From contig NZ_CP042425.1 of assembly GCF_008254045.1 (NCBI RefSeq), positions 1,054,001 through 1,118,000 of the forward strand: DNA of 64,000 nucleotides, written 5' to 3'. The notes beneath the pieces were generated by a model. It worked only from the letters and a program-made list of their open reading frames with translations, was not told where the DNA came from and made no database searches. Both the position numbers and the translations under genes were made by a program. This document shows, piece after piece, positions 8,407 to 17,506 of the stretch (its first letter is position 1; the number at the start of each line of letters is the position of its first letter). This DNA comes from Limnoglobus roseus (GTDB taxonomy: Bacteria > Planctomycetota > Planctomycetia > Gemmatales > Gemmataceae).

Positions 8407-8523
8407 AAGAATGGCCCGCTGATGACGCGGACTTCGACGCTGATCGAAGATGATAAGACTGAAGACGGATTTATCAGGATTTCATCAGCGTCAACAGGTC
8501 TGCGTCATCAGTGGGCCATTCTT
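8407..8523. repeat. 22-bp inverted repeat with 73-nt spacer
   Basis: The arm at 8407-8428 (AAGAATGGCCCGCTGATGACGC begins it) and the arm at 8502-8523 are reverse complements with one mismatch. The spacer has several GATGA/TCATC words. The element fills the gap between the FtsH gene and the 86-aa gene. It resembles interspersed palindromic elements, not a terminator (no T tract). Confidence 0.85.
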
Positions 8524-8535
8524 CGGAGAGCATTT

Positions 8536-8796
8536 ATGGCCTTGATGCAGATCATTCTGAAGCGGAACCCGGCGACGGGGAAGCAGAACATCTGGGTGAA
8601 GCTCGACAGCGACCCGGACGCGCTGCCGATCGAGCACGAGCAGTTGCACCGCAAGCTCGTCGAAAAGCTCGTCGGGGCTGGCCTGGACCCGGACGACCTT
8701 GGCGAGATGATCGTCGAAAGAGAAGCGACACCCAACCCGCCGGAAGCGGAAACGACGACCGAACCCGAACGGCAGAAGACCGCACAAGGACGCTAA
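8536..8796 (+). CDS. Small protein of the FtsH/MoxR cluster (86 aa)
   Basis: The start is ATG 8536, just after the inverted repeat; the longer open frame to 8422 would translate the repeat itself. The 86-aa product begins MALMQIILKRNPATGKQNIWVKL (hydrophobic beta strands). It continues with a charged helix (EHEQLHRKLVEKLVGAGLDPDDLGEMIVE) and a disordered acidic/Pro/Thr tail. No known domain is recognised. Small conserved X proteins of this size accompany FtsH/MoxR ternary clusters. It ends 11 nt before the next gene, with which it is surely co-transcribed. Confidence 0.7.
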   Translation: MALMQIILKRNPATGKQNIWVKLDSDPDALPIEHEQLHRKLVEKLVGAGLDPDDLGEMIVEREATPNPPEAETTTEPERQKTAQGR

Positions 8797-8807
8797 CCCC
8801 ACCCGCC

Positions 8808-11800
8808 ATGATCCTTCTGTTCCCCAACCTCGACACCTTTCGCCTCGCCGTCACCAGTGGCACCGTGCCGCCGGAGATGGCGTTGTCGCCGGCCGTGGTC
8901 AGCCGCGACGACGGCGGCCGCATTTTCGTCGAGACGAACGCAAAGCTCTCGAAGAAGGGCAAGGACGCGCTCGACCGCCTGAAAGTCCTCGGCTCGAAGC
9001 GGCACGGCGGGGCCGTCGAGAAGGTCGCGTCGTGGCTGCAAGTGCTGCCACTGACGCCGGACGCGGGGCCGCCGCAGTTGTCCACGCAGGCCCCGGTGCT
9101 GTTCGAGTTGTCGTCGCCGGAGTTGCTGCCGGGGTTGGTCGCGGAAATGCTCCGGCTCGGCAACGACCGCCAGAGCTACCGCACCCTCACCGACGGCGAC
9201 GATCAGCGCGTCCTGTTGCGCGTGATCGGGCCGCCGTACTACACGCTGCTGCGGGCCATCGACAAACTCTCCTTCGCTGGCGGTACCGTGCGCGCGTACA
9301 CGGAGCAAGCCCCGCGGGTGTGGGTCGAACTCGGCTTCTCGCACCCGTTCGCGAAGCAGATCAAGTTCGACGACGGCCAGATCGTGCTCATCCGCCCGCC
9401 GCACGAGTGGGCGTACCTGCCGGATGCCGGCTACCAGGACGTGTACGACGTTCTCAACTTCACCCTGCCGAACGCGGCCAGCGAATGGGTCGAAGCGCCG
9501 ACGCCCGCCCGGATCACGGTGCCGTTGAAGCTCGCTGCCGGTAACGCGACCGACATGGCCGAGATGTGGGTTCTCCGCGGCGGCGGCATTGCCCAACTCG
9601 ACGCGCTGGTTCGCGACTCCGACGACCGCCTGACCGAGCAACTCCGCTTCGCCGTCGGGGCCTCGCCGGACGGTGAAGAAGTCGTGATCCTCGGCGTCGC
9701 GCCGTCGAAAAAGGAGCCGCCGGTGATGGCCCTCGACGGGGCCGTCGCGTTCAAGTCCTACTGGCGTATCCCGAACCTGTTCCTGCCCGTCGGCACGCGA
9801 CTCCATCCCACGGTCCGCCGCGACGTGGTGACGAAGTTGCTCGCCGAGGACCGCGACCGCCGCGTCTGGCTGTTCCCCGGCGCGGACGGCAGCTTCGTAC
9901 CCGAGGCAATTTCCGAGAACGCCTTCCGCCCGCTCGGCGACTGGGTCGAGTACGTCATCGGCGCGAGCGCCACCGACCTGCGCGAGTGGATCGCGGCCAC
10001 CGAGTTCGACTTCGAGAGTTTCATCTGCACCGACGGCGGGCCGAAGCCGAAGCCCGACCGCGAGAAGCCGGAGCGAGAGAAGCGGGAGAAGGACGAGCGC
10101 GAAACGCCGGTCACGAAACCCATCGCCACGAAGACCGCCGGGAAGAAGTCGACGACCAATGCGGCGGCTGCGGTCGAGAGCCTGACGACCGCCCGGCCGC
10201 CGAGCGCGTGGAAGGTCCGGTGCGACGAGTTGGAGCGCGAGTTCCGCGACCGCGACGGCCCGCTCGACTCGCCGGAGCGGTTGGAACTGTGGCCGCAGTT
10301 GGCCGCCGCGAACGCCGCGATGGGCGATGATCGCAAGGGCGAGGCCGCCATCTGCTGGGTCAACGCCCTGTGGAACCAGCCCGCGGCCGGGCTGATCGAC
10401 GGCTGGGCCGACTGCGAAACGCCGAACGCCCCGCGCACGGCGGCGGAACTCGACGCGCGGCTGGCGGTGCCGTCGCCGACGCCGAGTCAAGTTCGCGCGC
10501 TCGCGTCGCTGTTCTTGGCCGTCGCCCAGGGCACCCCGGACTGGCTCAAGCCGCGGCTGCCGGCAGTGCAGAAGTTCCTCGAAGCGCACGAAACGAAACT
10601 GCCCGTCCGCGGCGCGTGGCTGGCGGCCGTGCGGCTGGCACAACTGTCCGGCACCGACGTCCTCGGCCTGGCCCGCGTCCGCGACCGCGTCCTCGGCCGC
10701 CTGCTCGAACGCGGCTTAAGTGCCGAGCAAGACTTGCCGACGTTCCTCCGCTTCGCCGGGTTGAAGAACTCCGAACGGCTGCGCGTCGTCCGCGAGCGGA
10801 TGGTCGACCTCCACCGGGCCGCGCGGAAGTGGGCGGAACAGAGTTTGCAGTCGCCCGCGAGCGTCCCGACGCAGGTCGATTCGGTTTGTACCCTGGCGTA
10901 CCTGGACCTCATGTTCGCCTTCGGCCTGGCAAAACTCGGCGAGGGGGCGGCCGCCCGGGCGATCGTCGAGTCCGCCCAGAAGACGCTCGGCGGCATCAAG
11001 ACCGCGGACACGAAGGGGATCGTGGCGAACTACCTGTTCAAGGTGTTCCGGTCCCGCATCGACGACGCCTTGGCCGACAAGCCGACCATCGGCCCCCTGT
11101 CGCGGGAGTTACTCGACGAGTTGGAAGCGATCAACGCGACCGGCGGCAAGGCGGCCAACGACCCGCACAAGCTCGCCTACTACGTCATCAGCCGGATGCG
11201 GCAGCAGTCGGAAATCGTCGACCCGCAGGAGAAGAACGACCCCTACGCGGACTGGCAAAAGCAGGACGAGTTGAAGAAGGAACTGGCCGAACTGCCGCGG
11301 TTGAAGGACGCCGCCACCCTCCGCAAACGGGTTCTGGAATTGTTCAAGGTCGGGGTTCGGGGCCAACAGTCGACGCCCGAGACGCGGTTCGCCGTCCTGC
11401 ACCAGGCGCTGCCGTTGACGCCCCGCGTCGGACAGGACTTCGTCGTCGAAATGCTCCGGCACGTCCCCGCCCTCTTCCAGGCCATGCCGCCGAGTTCGCC
11501 CGGTCAGGCGACCGAGGAACAGGCCAAGAAGGAGGGAGCGATCCTGGAGCGGGCGCTGTTCCTGGCGGCCCACTACGACCAAAACGACCTGGTGCAATCG
11601 CTGGTGGACCAGTTCATCGCGCACGTCCGCAAGAAGCCCGACGAGCAGCGGTTCGTGCTCGTGAACATCGTGGCCGGGCGGTCGCTCAAGAGTCTCCGCA
11701 AGGTCGGCCTCCGCGACGAGGTGGACAAGCTCCTGCGGCGGATGCAGGACGAAATTCTGAAGGGCAAGACGCTCGGCCAGTTGAAGGCGCAGTACGCCGC

Positions 11801-12254
11801 GAAGGGGGACGTGTGGGCCGAGGTTCTGCAAACTCTGCTCAACCTCGCGGCCGGGTGGCAGACGTTCGGCCTCCACGACCAAGCCGAGCCGATCCTCGCA
11901 GCGGCCCGCGAGGAGATTTTGACCGGCCAGGTGAAGATGGGCGCGCAGAAGTTTGCGAGCCTCGGCCGTACGTACGTCGCCGCCGTCGGGCAGGGGCCGG
12001 CCGATTCGGGCATGCTGCGTCTGATCGAACTCTTCCAAAAGCTCGACCCGGCGCGGATCACGAACAGGTTCACGTCGGCCCCGTACTACTCGCGACTGCA
12101 CCTGAACCTGATCGAGAGTACGGTGCTGGCCGTCGTCAGCGACGACTTCGCCCTCGGCCAGTCCGGCAAGCAGTGGCTCGACGAAGACGAACAGTTAGTG
12201 CGGAAGCGCATCCACCGTGACATGCGTGACCTCGTAAAACGAACGGGCGTGTGA
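8808..12254 (+). CDS. Very large unknown protein of the FtsH/MoxR cluster (1148 aa)
   Basis: I chose ATG 8808 (1148 aa), 11 nt after the preceding stop. The longer frame upstream is the shadow of the small gene. The N-terminal ~400 residues look alpha/beta and hold repeated similar blocks (for example VRAYTEQAPRVWVELGFSHPF and WLFPGADGSFVPEAISENAF). A highly charged K/R/E linker follows (about 412-455), then a long alpha-helical region that resembles a tetratricopeptide-like solenoid to the end. No Walker, vWA MIDAS or protease motif is visible. No signal peptide is seen, so it is probably cytosolic. It may be the client-binding or effector-presenting scaffold of the two ATPases; this is inference from operon context. 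Confidence 0.8.
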   Translation: MILLFPNLDTFRLAVTSGTVPPEMALSPAVVSRDDGGRIFVETNAKLSKKGKDALDRLKVLGSKRHGGAVEKVASWLQVLPLTPDAGPPQLSTQAPVLFELSSPELLPGLVAEMLRLGNDRQSYRTLTDGDDQRVLLRVIGPPYYTLLRAIDKLSFAGGTVRAYTEQAPRVWVELGFSHPFAKQIKFDDGQIVLIRPPHEWAYLPDAGYQDVYDVLNFTLPNAASEWVEAPTPARITVPLKLAAGNATDMAEMWVLRGGGIAQLDALVRDSDDRLTEQLRFAVGASPDGEEVVILGVAPSKKEPPVMALDGAVAFKSYWRIPNLFLPVGTRLHPTVRRDVVTKLLAEDRDRRVWLFPGADGSFVPEAISENAFRPLGDWVEYVIGASATDLREWIAATEFDFESFICTDGGPKPKPDREKPEREKREKDERETPVTKPIATKTAGKKSTTNAAAAVESLTTARPPSAWKVRCDELEREFRDRDGPLDSPERLELWPQLAAANAAMGDDRKGEAAICWVNALWNQPAAGLIDGWADCETPNAPRTAAELDARLAVPSPTPSQVRALASLFLAVAQGTPDWLKPRLPAVQKFLEAHETKLPVRGAWLAAVRLAQLSGTDVLGLARVRDRVLGRLLERGLSAEQDLPTFLRFAGLKNSERLRVVRERMVDLHRAARKWAEQSLQSPASVPTQVDSVCTLAYLDLMFAFGLAKLGEGAAARAIVESAQKTLGGIKTADTKGIVANYLFKVFRSRIDDALADKPTIGPLSRELLDELEAINATGGKAANDPHKLAYYVISRMRQQSEIVDPQEKNDPYADWQKQDELKKELAELPRLKDAATLRKRVLELFKVGVRGQQSTPETRFAVLHQALPLTPRVGQDFVVEMLRHVPALFQAMPPSSPGQATEEQAKKEGAILERALFLAAHYDQNDLVQSLVDQFIAHVRKKPDEQRFVLVNIVAGRSLKSLRKVGLRDEVDKLLRRMQDEILKGKTLGQLKAQYAAKGDVWAEVLQTLLNLAAGWQTFGLHDQAEPILAAAREEILTGQVKMGAQKFASLGRTYVAAVGQGPADSGMLRLIELFQKLDPARITNRFTSAPYYSRLHLNLIESTVLAVVSDDFALGQSGKQWLDEDEQLVRKRIHRDMRDLVKRTGV

Positions 12255-12270
12255 GAGAACCTGGAACGAT

Positions 12271-13299
12271 ATGCCACCGAAATCCGATACCGCCGTCGAA
12301 GACCTGTCCCTCAACGACCTGCAAGCCGAGGCCGACGGCCTGCGCACGCGAATCAACCGCTTCCGGCAATCGCTCGGGCGGTTCTTCGTGCAGAAGCAGG
12401 AAATCCTCGACCTCATGGTCGTCGCCGCCGTCGCCCAAGAACCGCTGCTGATCGTCGGCCCGCCCGGCACCGCGAAGTCGGACATCGTGCTGAAGTTCAA
12501 GGACGCCCTCGGGTTGGATGAGGGCGACTACTTCGAGTACATGCTGACGCGGTTCACCGAGCCGAGCGAGATCATCGGGGCCATCGACATCGGCGAGTTG
12601 CGCGAGGGCCGGTACATCCGCCGCAAAGCCGGCAAGCTGCCGACGGCGAAGCTGGTGTTTCTCGACGAGATCTTCAAGTCGAACTCGGCCATCCTGAACA
12701 TCCTGCTAACGATCATCAACGAGAAGAAGTTCTACCAGGACGGCGTGCCGGAACCGGTGCCGCTACGGGTGCTGTTCGCGGCGACGAACGAAATCCCGGA
12801 GCAGGGCGAGTTGGCCGCACTCAAGGACCGCTTCGTGCTGAAGGTGATGAGCCGGCCGGTGCAGGACGCCTTCTTCCCGGAACTGATCGACGCCGGGCTG
12901 CGCGGGGAAGCGTACAAGGGGCTGAACCAGAAGCCGTGGGCCGAGGGGCACTGTTCGCTCGACGACTTGATGAAAGCGAACCGCTACCTGACGTACCTGT
13001 TCGCCCGCCGCACGGCCGACGCGAAGGGCGAGGAAGTGACCGACCGGCAACTGTTCTTCCCGGACGACGTGTTCCGCGAGTTTCAGCGACTAGTGAAGAC
13101 GCTCGTGCGGGAGGACCGCATCTTCATCAGCGACCGCAAGCTCGTGAAGCTGTACAAACTGCTCCGCGTGCGGGCGTGGCTGTTCAGCGGCGGCACCGTC
13201 AGCCGCGACGACCTACGATTGCTCGCGTACCTCGGCGAGACGCACCAAGAGATCGAGCAACTCCGCGAAAAGGTGCCGCAGTTGTTGGGCGACGTTTAA
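12271..13299 (+). CDS. MoxR-type AAA+ ATPase of the FtsH/MoxR cluster
   Basis: The 342-aa MoxR-family chaperone ATPase has Walker A GPPGTAKS (63-70), Walker B LVFLDE (128-133) and a sensor-like LFAATNEIPEQGEL segment. MoxR proteins normally work with a vWA-domain partner to remodel or load cofactors into protein complexes. It lies 16 nt after the 1148-aa gene and closes the cluster. Its sequence is closer to RavA/MoxR branches than to the second MoxR in this window (36001-37074), which has GVPGLAKT. The stop codon overlaps the stop of the convergent gene (TTAA). No vWA gene lies inside the cluster. Confidence 0.92.
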   Translation: MPPKSDTAVEDLSLNDLQAEADGLRTRINRFRQSLGRFFVQKQEILDLMVVAAVAQEPLLIVGPPGTAKSDIVLKFKDALGLDEGDYFEYMLTRFTEPSEIIGAIDIGELREGRYIRRKAGKLPTAKLVFLDEIFKSNSAILNILLTIINEKKFYQDGVPEPVPLRVLFAATNEIPEQGELAALKDRFVLKVMSRPVQDAFFPELIDAGLRGEAYKGLNQKPWAEGHCSLDDLMKANRYLTYLFARRTADAKGEEVTDRQLFFPDDVFREFQRLVKTLVREDRIFISDRKLVKLYKLLRVRAWLFSGGTVSRDDLRLLAYLGETHQEIEQLREKVPQLLGDV

Positions 13300-13841
13300 G
13301 TCGTTGAAGGCTTCGAACGGCGGCGTTGCGGCGTGACGACCCACCAACCGCCGCTGGAGGACGGAGCGAGGAAAATTGCCTCGTTCGGCGCAAACTTCTG
13401 AAGCCGGTGCATCGGACAGACTGCGGGATCAAGCGGGCAACGAAAGTCGGCCGGTAGCACTCCGGCGGCAGTCACCGCTTGGGCCGCCGGATGCGCTTGG
13501 CAAACGCCGCCGATGGTATGAAGAATCACGACGCTCTCCAGAACTCGTGATTCGTAGTGGCCGAAGAGGTAGACGTGCCAGTCTTCGATCCATTCGTGCA
13601 TTCTTACCGAGTCGTCGTGCGGGATGAACCGACCGCCGATCACGGTCGGCACCTGTTCCGGCGTGTCTAACGTACCATCTGCATGGTGTTGCGGGTCAAA
13701 GAATTGTTGCTCGCGCCGTTGGTCCCAGAGCACCGACGCTTCGCGCCGGTCGGACTCGGTGAGCGAATCCCACCAGCGTTTCACGATCGAGCGAGCGTCC
13801 GCGGGAATCGTCGATTCGATCTCGGTCGGGAGTCGGCTCAC
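13296..13841 (-). CDS. Hypothetical protein, Gemmata-type family
   Basis: I prefer the GTG at 13841 (181 aa), with GAGG 8 nt upstream. A TTG at 13907 would add 22 residues. The protein begins SRLPTEIESTIPADARSIVKRWWDSL and continues with EQVPTVIGGRFIPHDD. A Cys-containing C-terminal half follows (FRCPLDPAVCPMHRL), then a Trp-rich end (SGGWWVVTPQ). I recall similar proteins scattered in multiple copies through Gemmata genomes, without known function. The two CxxxxxxCP cysteines could bind metal. Its stop codon overlaps the stop of the convergent MoxR gene. Confidence 0.65.
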   Translation of the reverse strand: MSRLPTEIESTIPADARSIVKRWWDSLTESDRREASVLWDQRREQQFFDPQHHADGTLDTPEQVPTVIGGRFIPHDDSVRMHEWIEDWHVYLFGHYESRVLESVVILHTIGGVCQAHPAAQAVTAAGVLPADFRCPLDPAVCPMHRLQKFAPNEAIFLAPSSSGGWWVVTPQRRRSKPSTT

Positions 13842-13946
13842 GTCGATGACCTCGGGAGAAGAGGCTCTCCACAACGCCCGTGCATTGTGTCGCAATCCGA
13901 CAACCAAGTCAATTCCTGCAGGCCGCTCTGCGTGTATCGTCGGCCG

Positions 13947-14255
13947 TCACGCCGGTTGTAGCACGTGCAGCGTCACCGACTTCACGAAGTCCTTCACCCG
14001 CGGCCGGAAGTCGGCCATGTGCTGTGCTTGCGAGTGAGCGCTCAGCGCGGCGAGGTCGGCCCACTTCTCGACGATCACCACGCCATTCTCCCGCACCGGC
14101 GGTTGGGCGGCCGCACCGCTGGCCACGTCCACCGTCGGGCCGTACTCGATGCAGCCGGCCTCGGCCAACACGAGCGGGACGAGCTTGTGGAACTCCGCGA
14201 GGAAGGCGGCACGGGTGCCGGGGTTCAGGTCGAAGGTCGCGATGACGTGGATCAT
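13947..14255 (-). CDS. Antibiotic biosynthesis monooxygenase (ABM) domain protein
   Basis: The 102-aa single-domain protein of the dimeric alpha+beta barrel ABM/YgiN type has the typical pattern MIHVIATFDLNPGTRAAFLAEFHKLVP. It continues with EAGCIEYGPTVD, VIVEKWADLAALSAHSQAQHM and a C-terminal strand. Members act on quinones or aromatic polyketides or have unknown substrates, usually without a cofactor. The start is ATG 14255. It is divergent from the vWA gene with 37 bp between starts. Confidence 0.88.
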   Translation of the reverse strand: MIHVIATFDLNPGTRAAFLAEFHKLVPLVLAEAGCIEYGPTVDVASGAAAQPPVRENGVVIVEKWADLAALSAHSQAQHMADFRPRVKDFVKSVTLHVLQPA

Positions 14256-14292
14256 GGTGGCGAAATCCCGAGAGAGTGTTTACCTTGATGAT

Positions 14293-16737
14293 ATGGCTTC
14301 CACCACCGACTACTTCCTCTCGACGCGGCCGGCCTACCCGTGGTCCGAGTACCCGGTCGGCTTGCCGGCCCTCGGCCTCGTAGCCGCGGTCCTCGTCGGC
14401 GTCACAGTCTGGACCTACCTCAAGCACCCGTCCGCCACCCGCCGCCGCGTGTTCATCATCCTCTCGCTGCGGATCGCGGCCCTCATCGTCGCGCTGCTCA
14501 CCGCCCTGCGGCCGAGCGTCGGCATTCAGGAAGACCCGAAGGTTCCGTCGGTGCTGCCCATCGGCATCGACCTGTCCGAGAGCATGACGATCAAGGACGA
14601 GTTCAACAGCCAGACGCGCATCGCCGCGGTGCGGAAGATCCTCGAAAAGTGCGAGCCGACGCTGGAAGAACTCCGCACCGAGCAGAACGTCAACGTCGTC
14701 TTCTACGCCCTCGGCAAGACCGACTTCAACGAGGCGACGAGCGCCTACGACGCGAACCTGCCGGCCGATTCGAAGCGGTCCGACTACGGCGTGTACCTCA
14801 GCCGCACGTTCGAGAAGTGGCAGACCGAGCGGTTCGTTCGCGCGCACCTCGTCATCGGCGACGGGGCCGACAACGGCACGACCTACGCCGCCCAGACGGA
14901 GGCCGCCCGGTGGCGGGCCATCGCCCCGCTGCACACGTTCGCCGTCGGTTCCAAGACCACGCCGCCGAACGCGAAGGACGTGGCCGTCGTCGCCGTGGCC
15001 GCCGACCCGTCGCCGGTGCCGATCAAGAACGACCTCGTCATCAAGCTCGTGGTCAACGCCTTCGGCTTCGCCGGCGCGACGGTGCCGATCGTGGTGAAGT
15101 TCGACGGCGTGGACGTGGTGCGGGAAAACCACGCGCTGGCGAAGGACGCGAACAACGAGATCGAGATCAAGGTGAAGGCCCCCGACAAGCCGGGCGAGGT
15201 CCGCTTGAAGGTCGAAATTCCAATCGAGAGCGTGCCCGGCGACGCGAACCCGGCCAACAACTCCGTCGAGACGTACCTGACCGTGACGAAGGAAGGGCTG
15301 CGCATCTTGATGGTCGACCGGCACAGTTTCGAGATGACGATGGCTAGCGACGTGCTGCGGGCCGACAAGCGGTTCGACTTCGTCCGCGTACTCCGCGAAG
15401 GGGCCGACCCGGCCACGCCCGGCGAGCGCGAACTCTTCGACTTCGACAACCGGGCTTACGACGTCATCATCCTCGGCAACGTCTCGCAGGCGCAACTGAA
15501 AGCCATCGACCCGAAACTCCCGGAGAAGATTCGCGACCAAGTGTTGAAGCGGAACGTCGGCCTGCTGTTCGGGGCCGGTGACGCGAGTTACGCCGGCGAC
15601 CCGAACCGGCCGCTCGACAACGGCTGGAAGGGGTCGGCCCTGGAAGCGATCCTGCCCGTGAGCCTGACCAACTTCCCGGCCGTGCCGGATTCCGTGTACA
15701 AGGCCGACGACAAGCGGTTCCAGTGCGTGCCGACGATCGACGGGCTGCGGTTTTTGATGAAGGTCAACGGCGAGCTGAGCAAGGAAGCGTGGGACAAGCT
15801 GAACGCGCAAGCCCCGAACCTGCCGCCGTTCAGCCGCCTGAACGCGATCACCAAACTCGGCGTGCCGAAACCGGGGGCGACGATCTACGCCGTCGCGTCC
15901 GACGGCCGCGACCTCGTGCCGGCCGGGCTGACGCAACCGCAGGCGCAAGGGAAGCCGCCGTACTTGCTCGTCGGCACGCAGTTCGGCGACGCCAACGGCG
16001 GCCGCGTGCTGGCGTGGGGCGGCATGAACACCCGCCTGTGGCGGTCCTTCGGCCGCCGGGCCACGCCGCCCAACCGTGAAGGGTTCGAGATTCACGCGCA
16101 GTTCTGGCGGCGGCTGGTGCTGTACCTCGCCCACCAGGAAGAGGACGAGGGGGCCGCGTTCGCCCGCCCGGAGTTCCGCCGCCTGCCGGTGAACGGCAAG
16201 CAGTCGGTGAAGCTCGGCCTCCGGACGACCGGCGGTGGGGACGCGATCGACCCGAAGTTCGACATTCGAATCCTCGCCCCCGGCCAGAAGCCGGAGGAGG
16301 GGCAATCGGTGAAAGAGCGGGTGGACCCGAAGGATGGTTACAAGTTCGACTACGAGCCGAAACTGCCCGGCGAGTACACGGTAATGCTGAAGGCCGAGGG
16401 CAAGGACGCGGCTGGCAAGGAACTGAAAGGCGAGGCGACGGCGAGGTTCATCTCCTACCCCGACACGTCCGACGAGTTGCTGCGGGCGGCGGCCGACCAC
16501 GACTACCTGGAGAAACTCTCGAAGGCCGGTGGCGGCAAGGCGTACCGCCTCGACGACCTGCCCGGCTTCTTGAAAGAACTGAAGGGCCAGCCGATCGTCA
16601 CGGTGAAGCCGAAGCCGCGGTTCGTCCCCGACTGGCGGCGGAACCACTCGCACGGCTTCCTCCCCGGCTGGCTCGTCACCTTCGTGCTCATCCTGGGTGC
16701 CGAGTGGGCCCTGCGACGACTCTGGGGGATGGTGTGA
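14293..16737 (+). CDS. Membrane protein with vWA-like domain
   Basis: The 814-aa protein has two N-terminal transmembrane segments (about residues 23-45 and 58-75). A vWA domain with the MIDAS-like sequence GIDLSESM (about 97-104) follows, then a large extracytoplasmic region. That region includes a glutamine-amidotransferase-like stretch (YDVIILGNVSQAQL, GVLL-type strands) and Ig-like parts (KPGEVRLKVEIP). A C-terminal transmembrane helix lies at about 785-805. It resembles the two vWA proteins at 38190 and 41200. Planctomycetes have many of these, usually near MoxR and DUF58. ATG 14293 is chosen because the upstream frame belongs to the divergent gene. Function is unknown, possibly envelope sensing or assembly. 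Confidence 0.82.
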   Translation: MASTTDYFLSTRPAYPWSEYPVGLPALGLVAAVLVGVTVWTYLKHPSATRRRVFIILSLRIAALIVALLTALRPSVGIQEDPKVPSVLPIGIDLSESMTIKDEFNSQTRIAAVRKILEKCEPTLEELRTEQNVNVVFYALGKTDFNEATSAYDANLPADSKRSDYGVYLSRTFEKWQTERFVRAHLVIGDGADNGTTYAAQTEAARWRAIAPLHTFAVGSKTTPPNAKDVAVVAVAADPSPVPIKNDLVIKLVVNAFGFAGATVPIVVKFDGVDVVRENHALAKDANNEIEIKVKAPDKPGEVRLKVEIPIESVPGDANPANNSVETYLTVTKEGLRILMVDRHSFEMTMASDVLRADKRFDFVRVLREGADPATPGERELFDFDNRAYDVIILGNVSQAQLKAIDPKLPEKIRDQVLKRNVGLLFGAGDASYAGDPNRPLDNGWKGSALEAILPVSLTNFPAVPDSVYKADDKRFQCVPTIDGLRFLMKVNGELSKEAWDKLNAQAPNLPPFSRLNAITKLGVPKPGATIYAVASDGRDLVPAGLTQPQAQGKPPYLLVGTQFGDANGGRVLAWGGMNTRLWRSFGRRATPPNREGFEIHAQFWRRLVLYLAHQEEDEGAAFARPEFRRLPVNGKQSVKLGLRTTGGGDAIDPKFDIRILAPGQKPEEGQSVKERVDPKDGYKFDYEPKLPGEYTVMLKAEGKDAAGKELKGEATARFISYPDTSDELLRAAADHDYLEKLSKAGGGKAYRLDDLPGFLKELKGQPIVTVKPKPRFVPDWRRNHSHGFLPGWLVTFVLILGAEWALRRLWGMV

Positions 16738-16761
16738 AGCAGTGGACGAAAGCCGAAGCGG

Positions 16762-17337
16762 TCACTCTTTCAAACAGCCGTACAGTTCGTACCGCATCCG
16801 GTCCTTGCCGATGCCCGATTCGATCGCTTCGATCGCCCGCTGACACTCACCGGCCGGCAGTACCTTCGACAGTAGGGTGATCCCCTCGCCGTCTTCGCCG
16901 CGGATGTGCAACTGGAACGGCAGGTTGTCCGCCCGGCGGCAGATGTAAATGCCGACGTCGTTCACGCCGCTGAAACTCAACAACGGGTTATCGGTCTGCA
17001 TCCGCACCGTCGCGTGCCGGACTTCGTCCCACTCCAGGTCGAAGTCGTGCCGGCCGCACACGTATCGGACGCCGTACTTGCGGACCTCGAAGAGCGTTTC
17101 GACCTGCCGGTAGCCCATGGCGAGGAGGACACCGCCGGCCGCGCAGAACATCAGGCCGATCGACCCTCCGCCCAGAGAGCCCCGCAGGAGTAGGGGGATG
17201 AGGATCGGCAGTGCCCCCACGCCGAGGAGCACGTAGCCGTAGGTCACCTTGGTCCGATCCACCGGCGGTTGGTACGCCTTGACGTACACTTTGCCGAGCG
17301 GGTCGTCCGTGCCTTTCGATTTCTTCTTGGTGGCCAT
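16762..17337 (-). CDS. Small membrane protein, unknown function
   Basis: ATG 17337 gives a 191-aa protein with a lysine-rich N-terminus (MATKKKSKG). Two adjacent transmembrane segments follow (about residues 34-52 and 56-75). A cytosolic beta-rich domain resembles a PH-like/bPH fold (YGVRYVCGRHDFDLEWDEVRHATVRMQ), but I do not assign it formally. The tail GIGKDRMRYELYGCLKE is charged. It is convergent with the vWA gene (24 bp apart). Confidence 0.72.
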   Translation of the reverse strand: MATKKKSKGTDDPLGKVYVKAYQPPVDRTKVTYGYVLLGVGALPILIPLLLRGSLGGGSIGLMFCAAGGVLLAMGYRQVETLFEVRKYGVRYVCGRHDFDLEWDEVRHATVRMQTDNPLLSFSGVNDVGIYICRRADNLPFQLHIRGEDGEGITLLSKVLPAGECQRAIEAIESGIGKDRMRYELYGCLKE

Positions 17338-17425
17338 GGCGGGAGAAGGTTGGGAGGGTGGGGAATTTCGACGCCGCCCCCAGGTTAACGGCTCGCGGCC
17401 CGCCCGCCAACCGGAAAACGAAAAC

Positions 17426-17460
17426 ACCCGCGGCGGGTCGCTTCCTGCCCCGCCGCGGGT
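17426..17460 (-). terminator. Rho-independent terminator for the 17507-17860 gene
   Basis: A 12-bp perfect stem (ACCCGCGGCGGG, 17426-17437, with 17449-17460) has an 11-nt loop. On the minus strand it is followed by GTTTTCGTTTT. It lies about 47 nt after the stop codon at 17507. Confidence 0.8.
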
Positions 17461-17506
17461 TGCACTAACGGGGCCGTCCCTCCCCGTCAGTTTGCTTCGC
17501 GAAATC

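Noticed and set aside
8422..8535. N-terminal extension of the small cluster protein
   Set aside because: The added codons lie in an inverted repeat. ATG 8536 gives a protein-like N-terminus.
13909..16653. 914-codon open frame on the minus strand
   Set aside because: Antisense of the vWA membrane gene and the adjacent ABM gene. The vWA gene has clear motifs and signal-like helices, whereas this frame has none.
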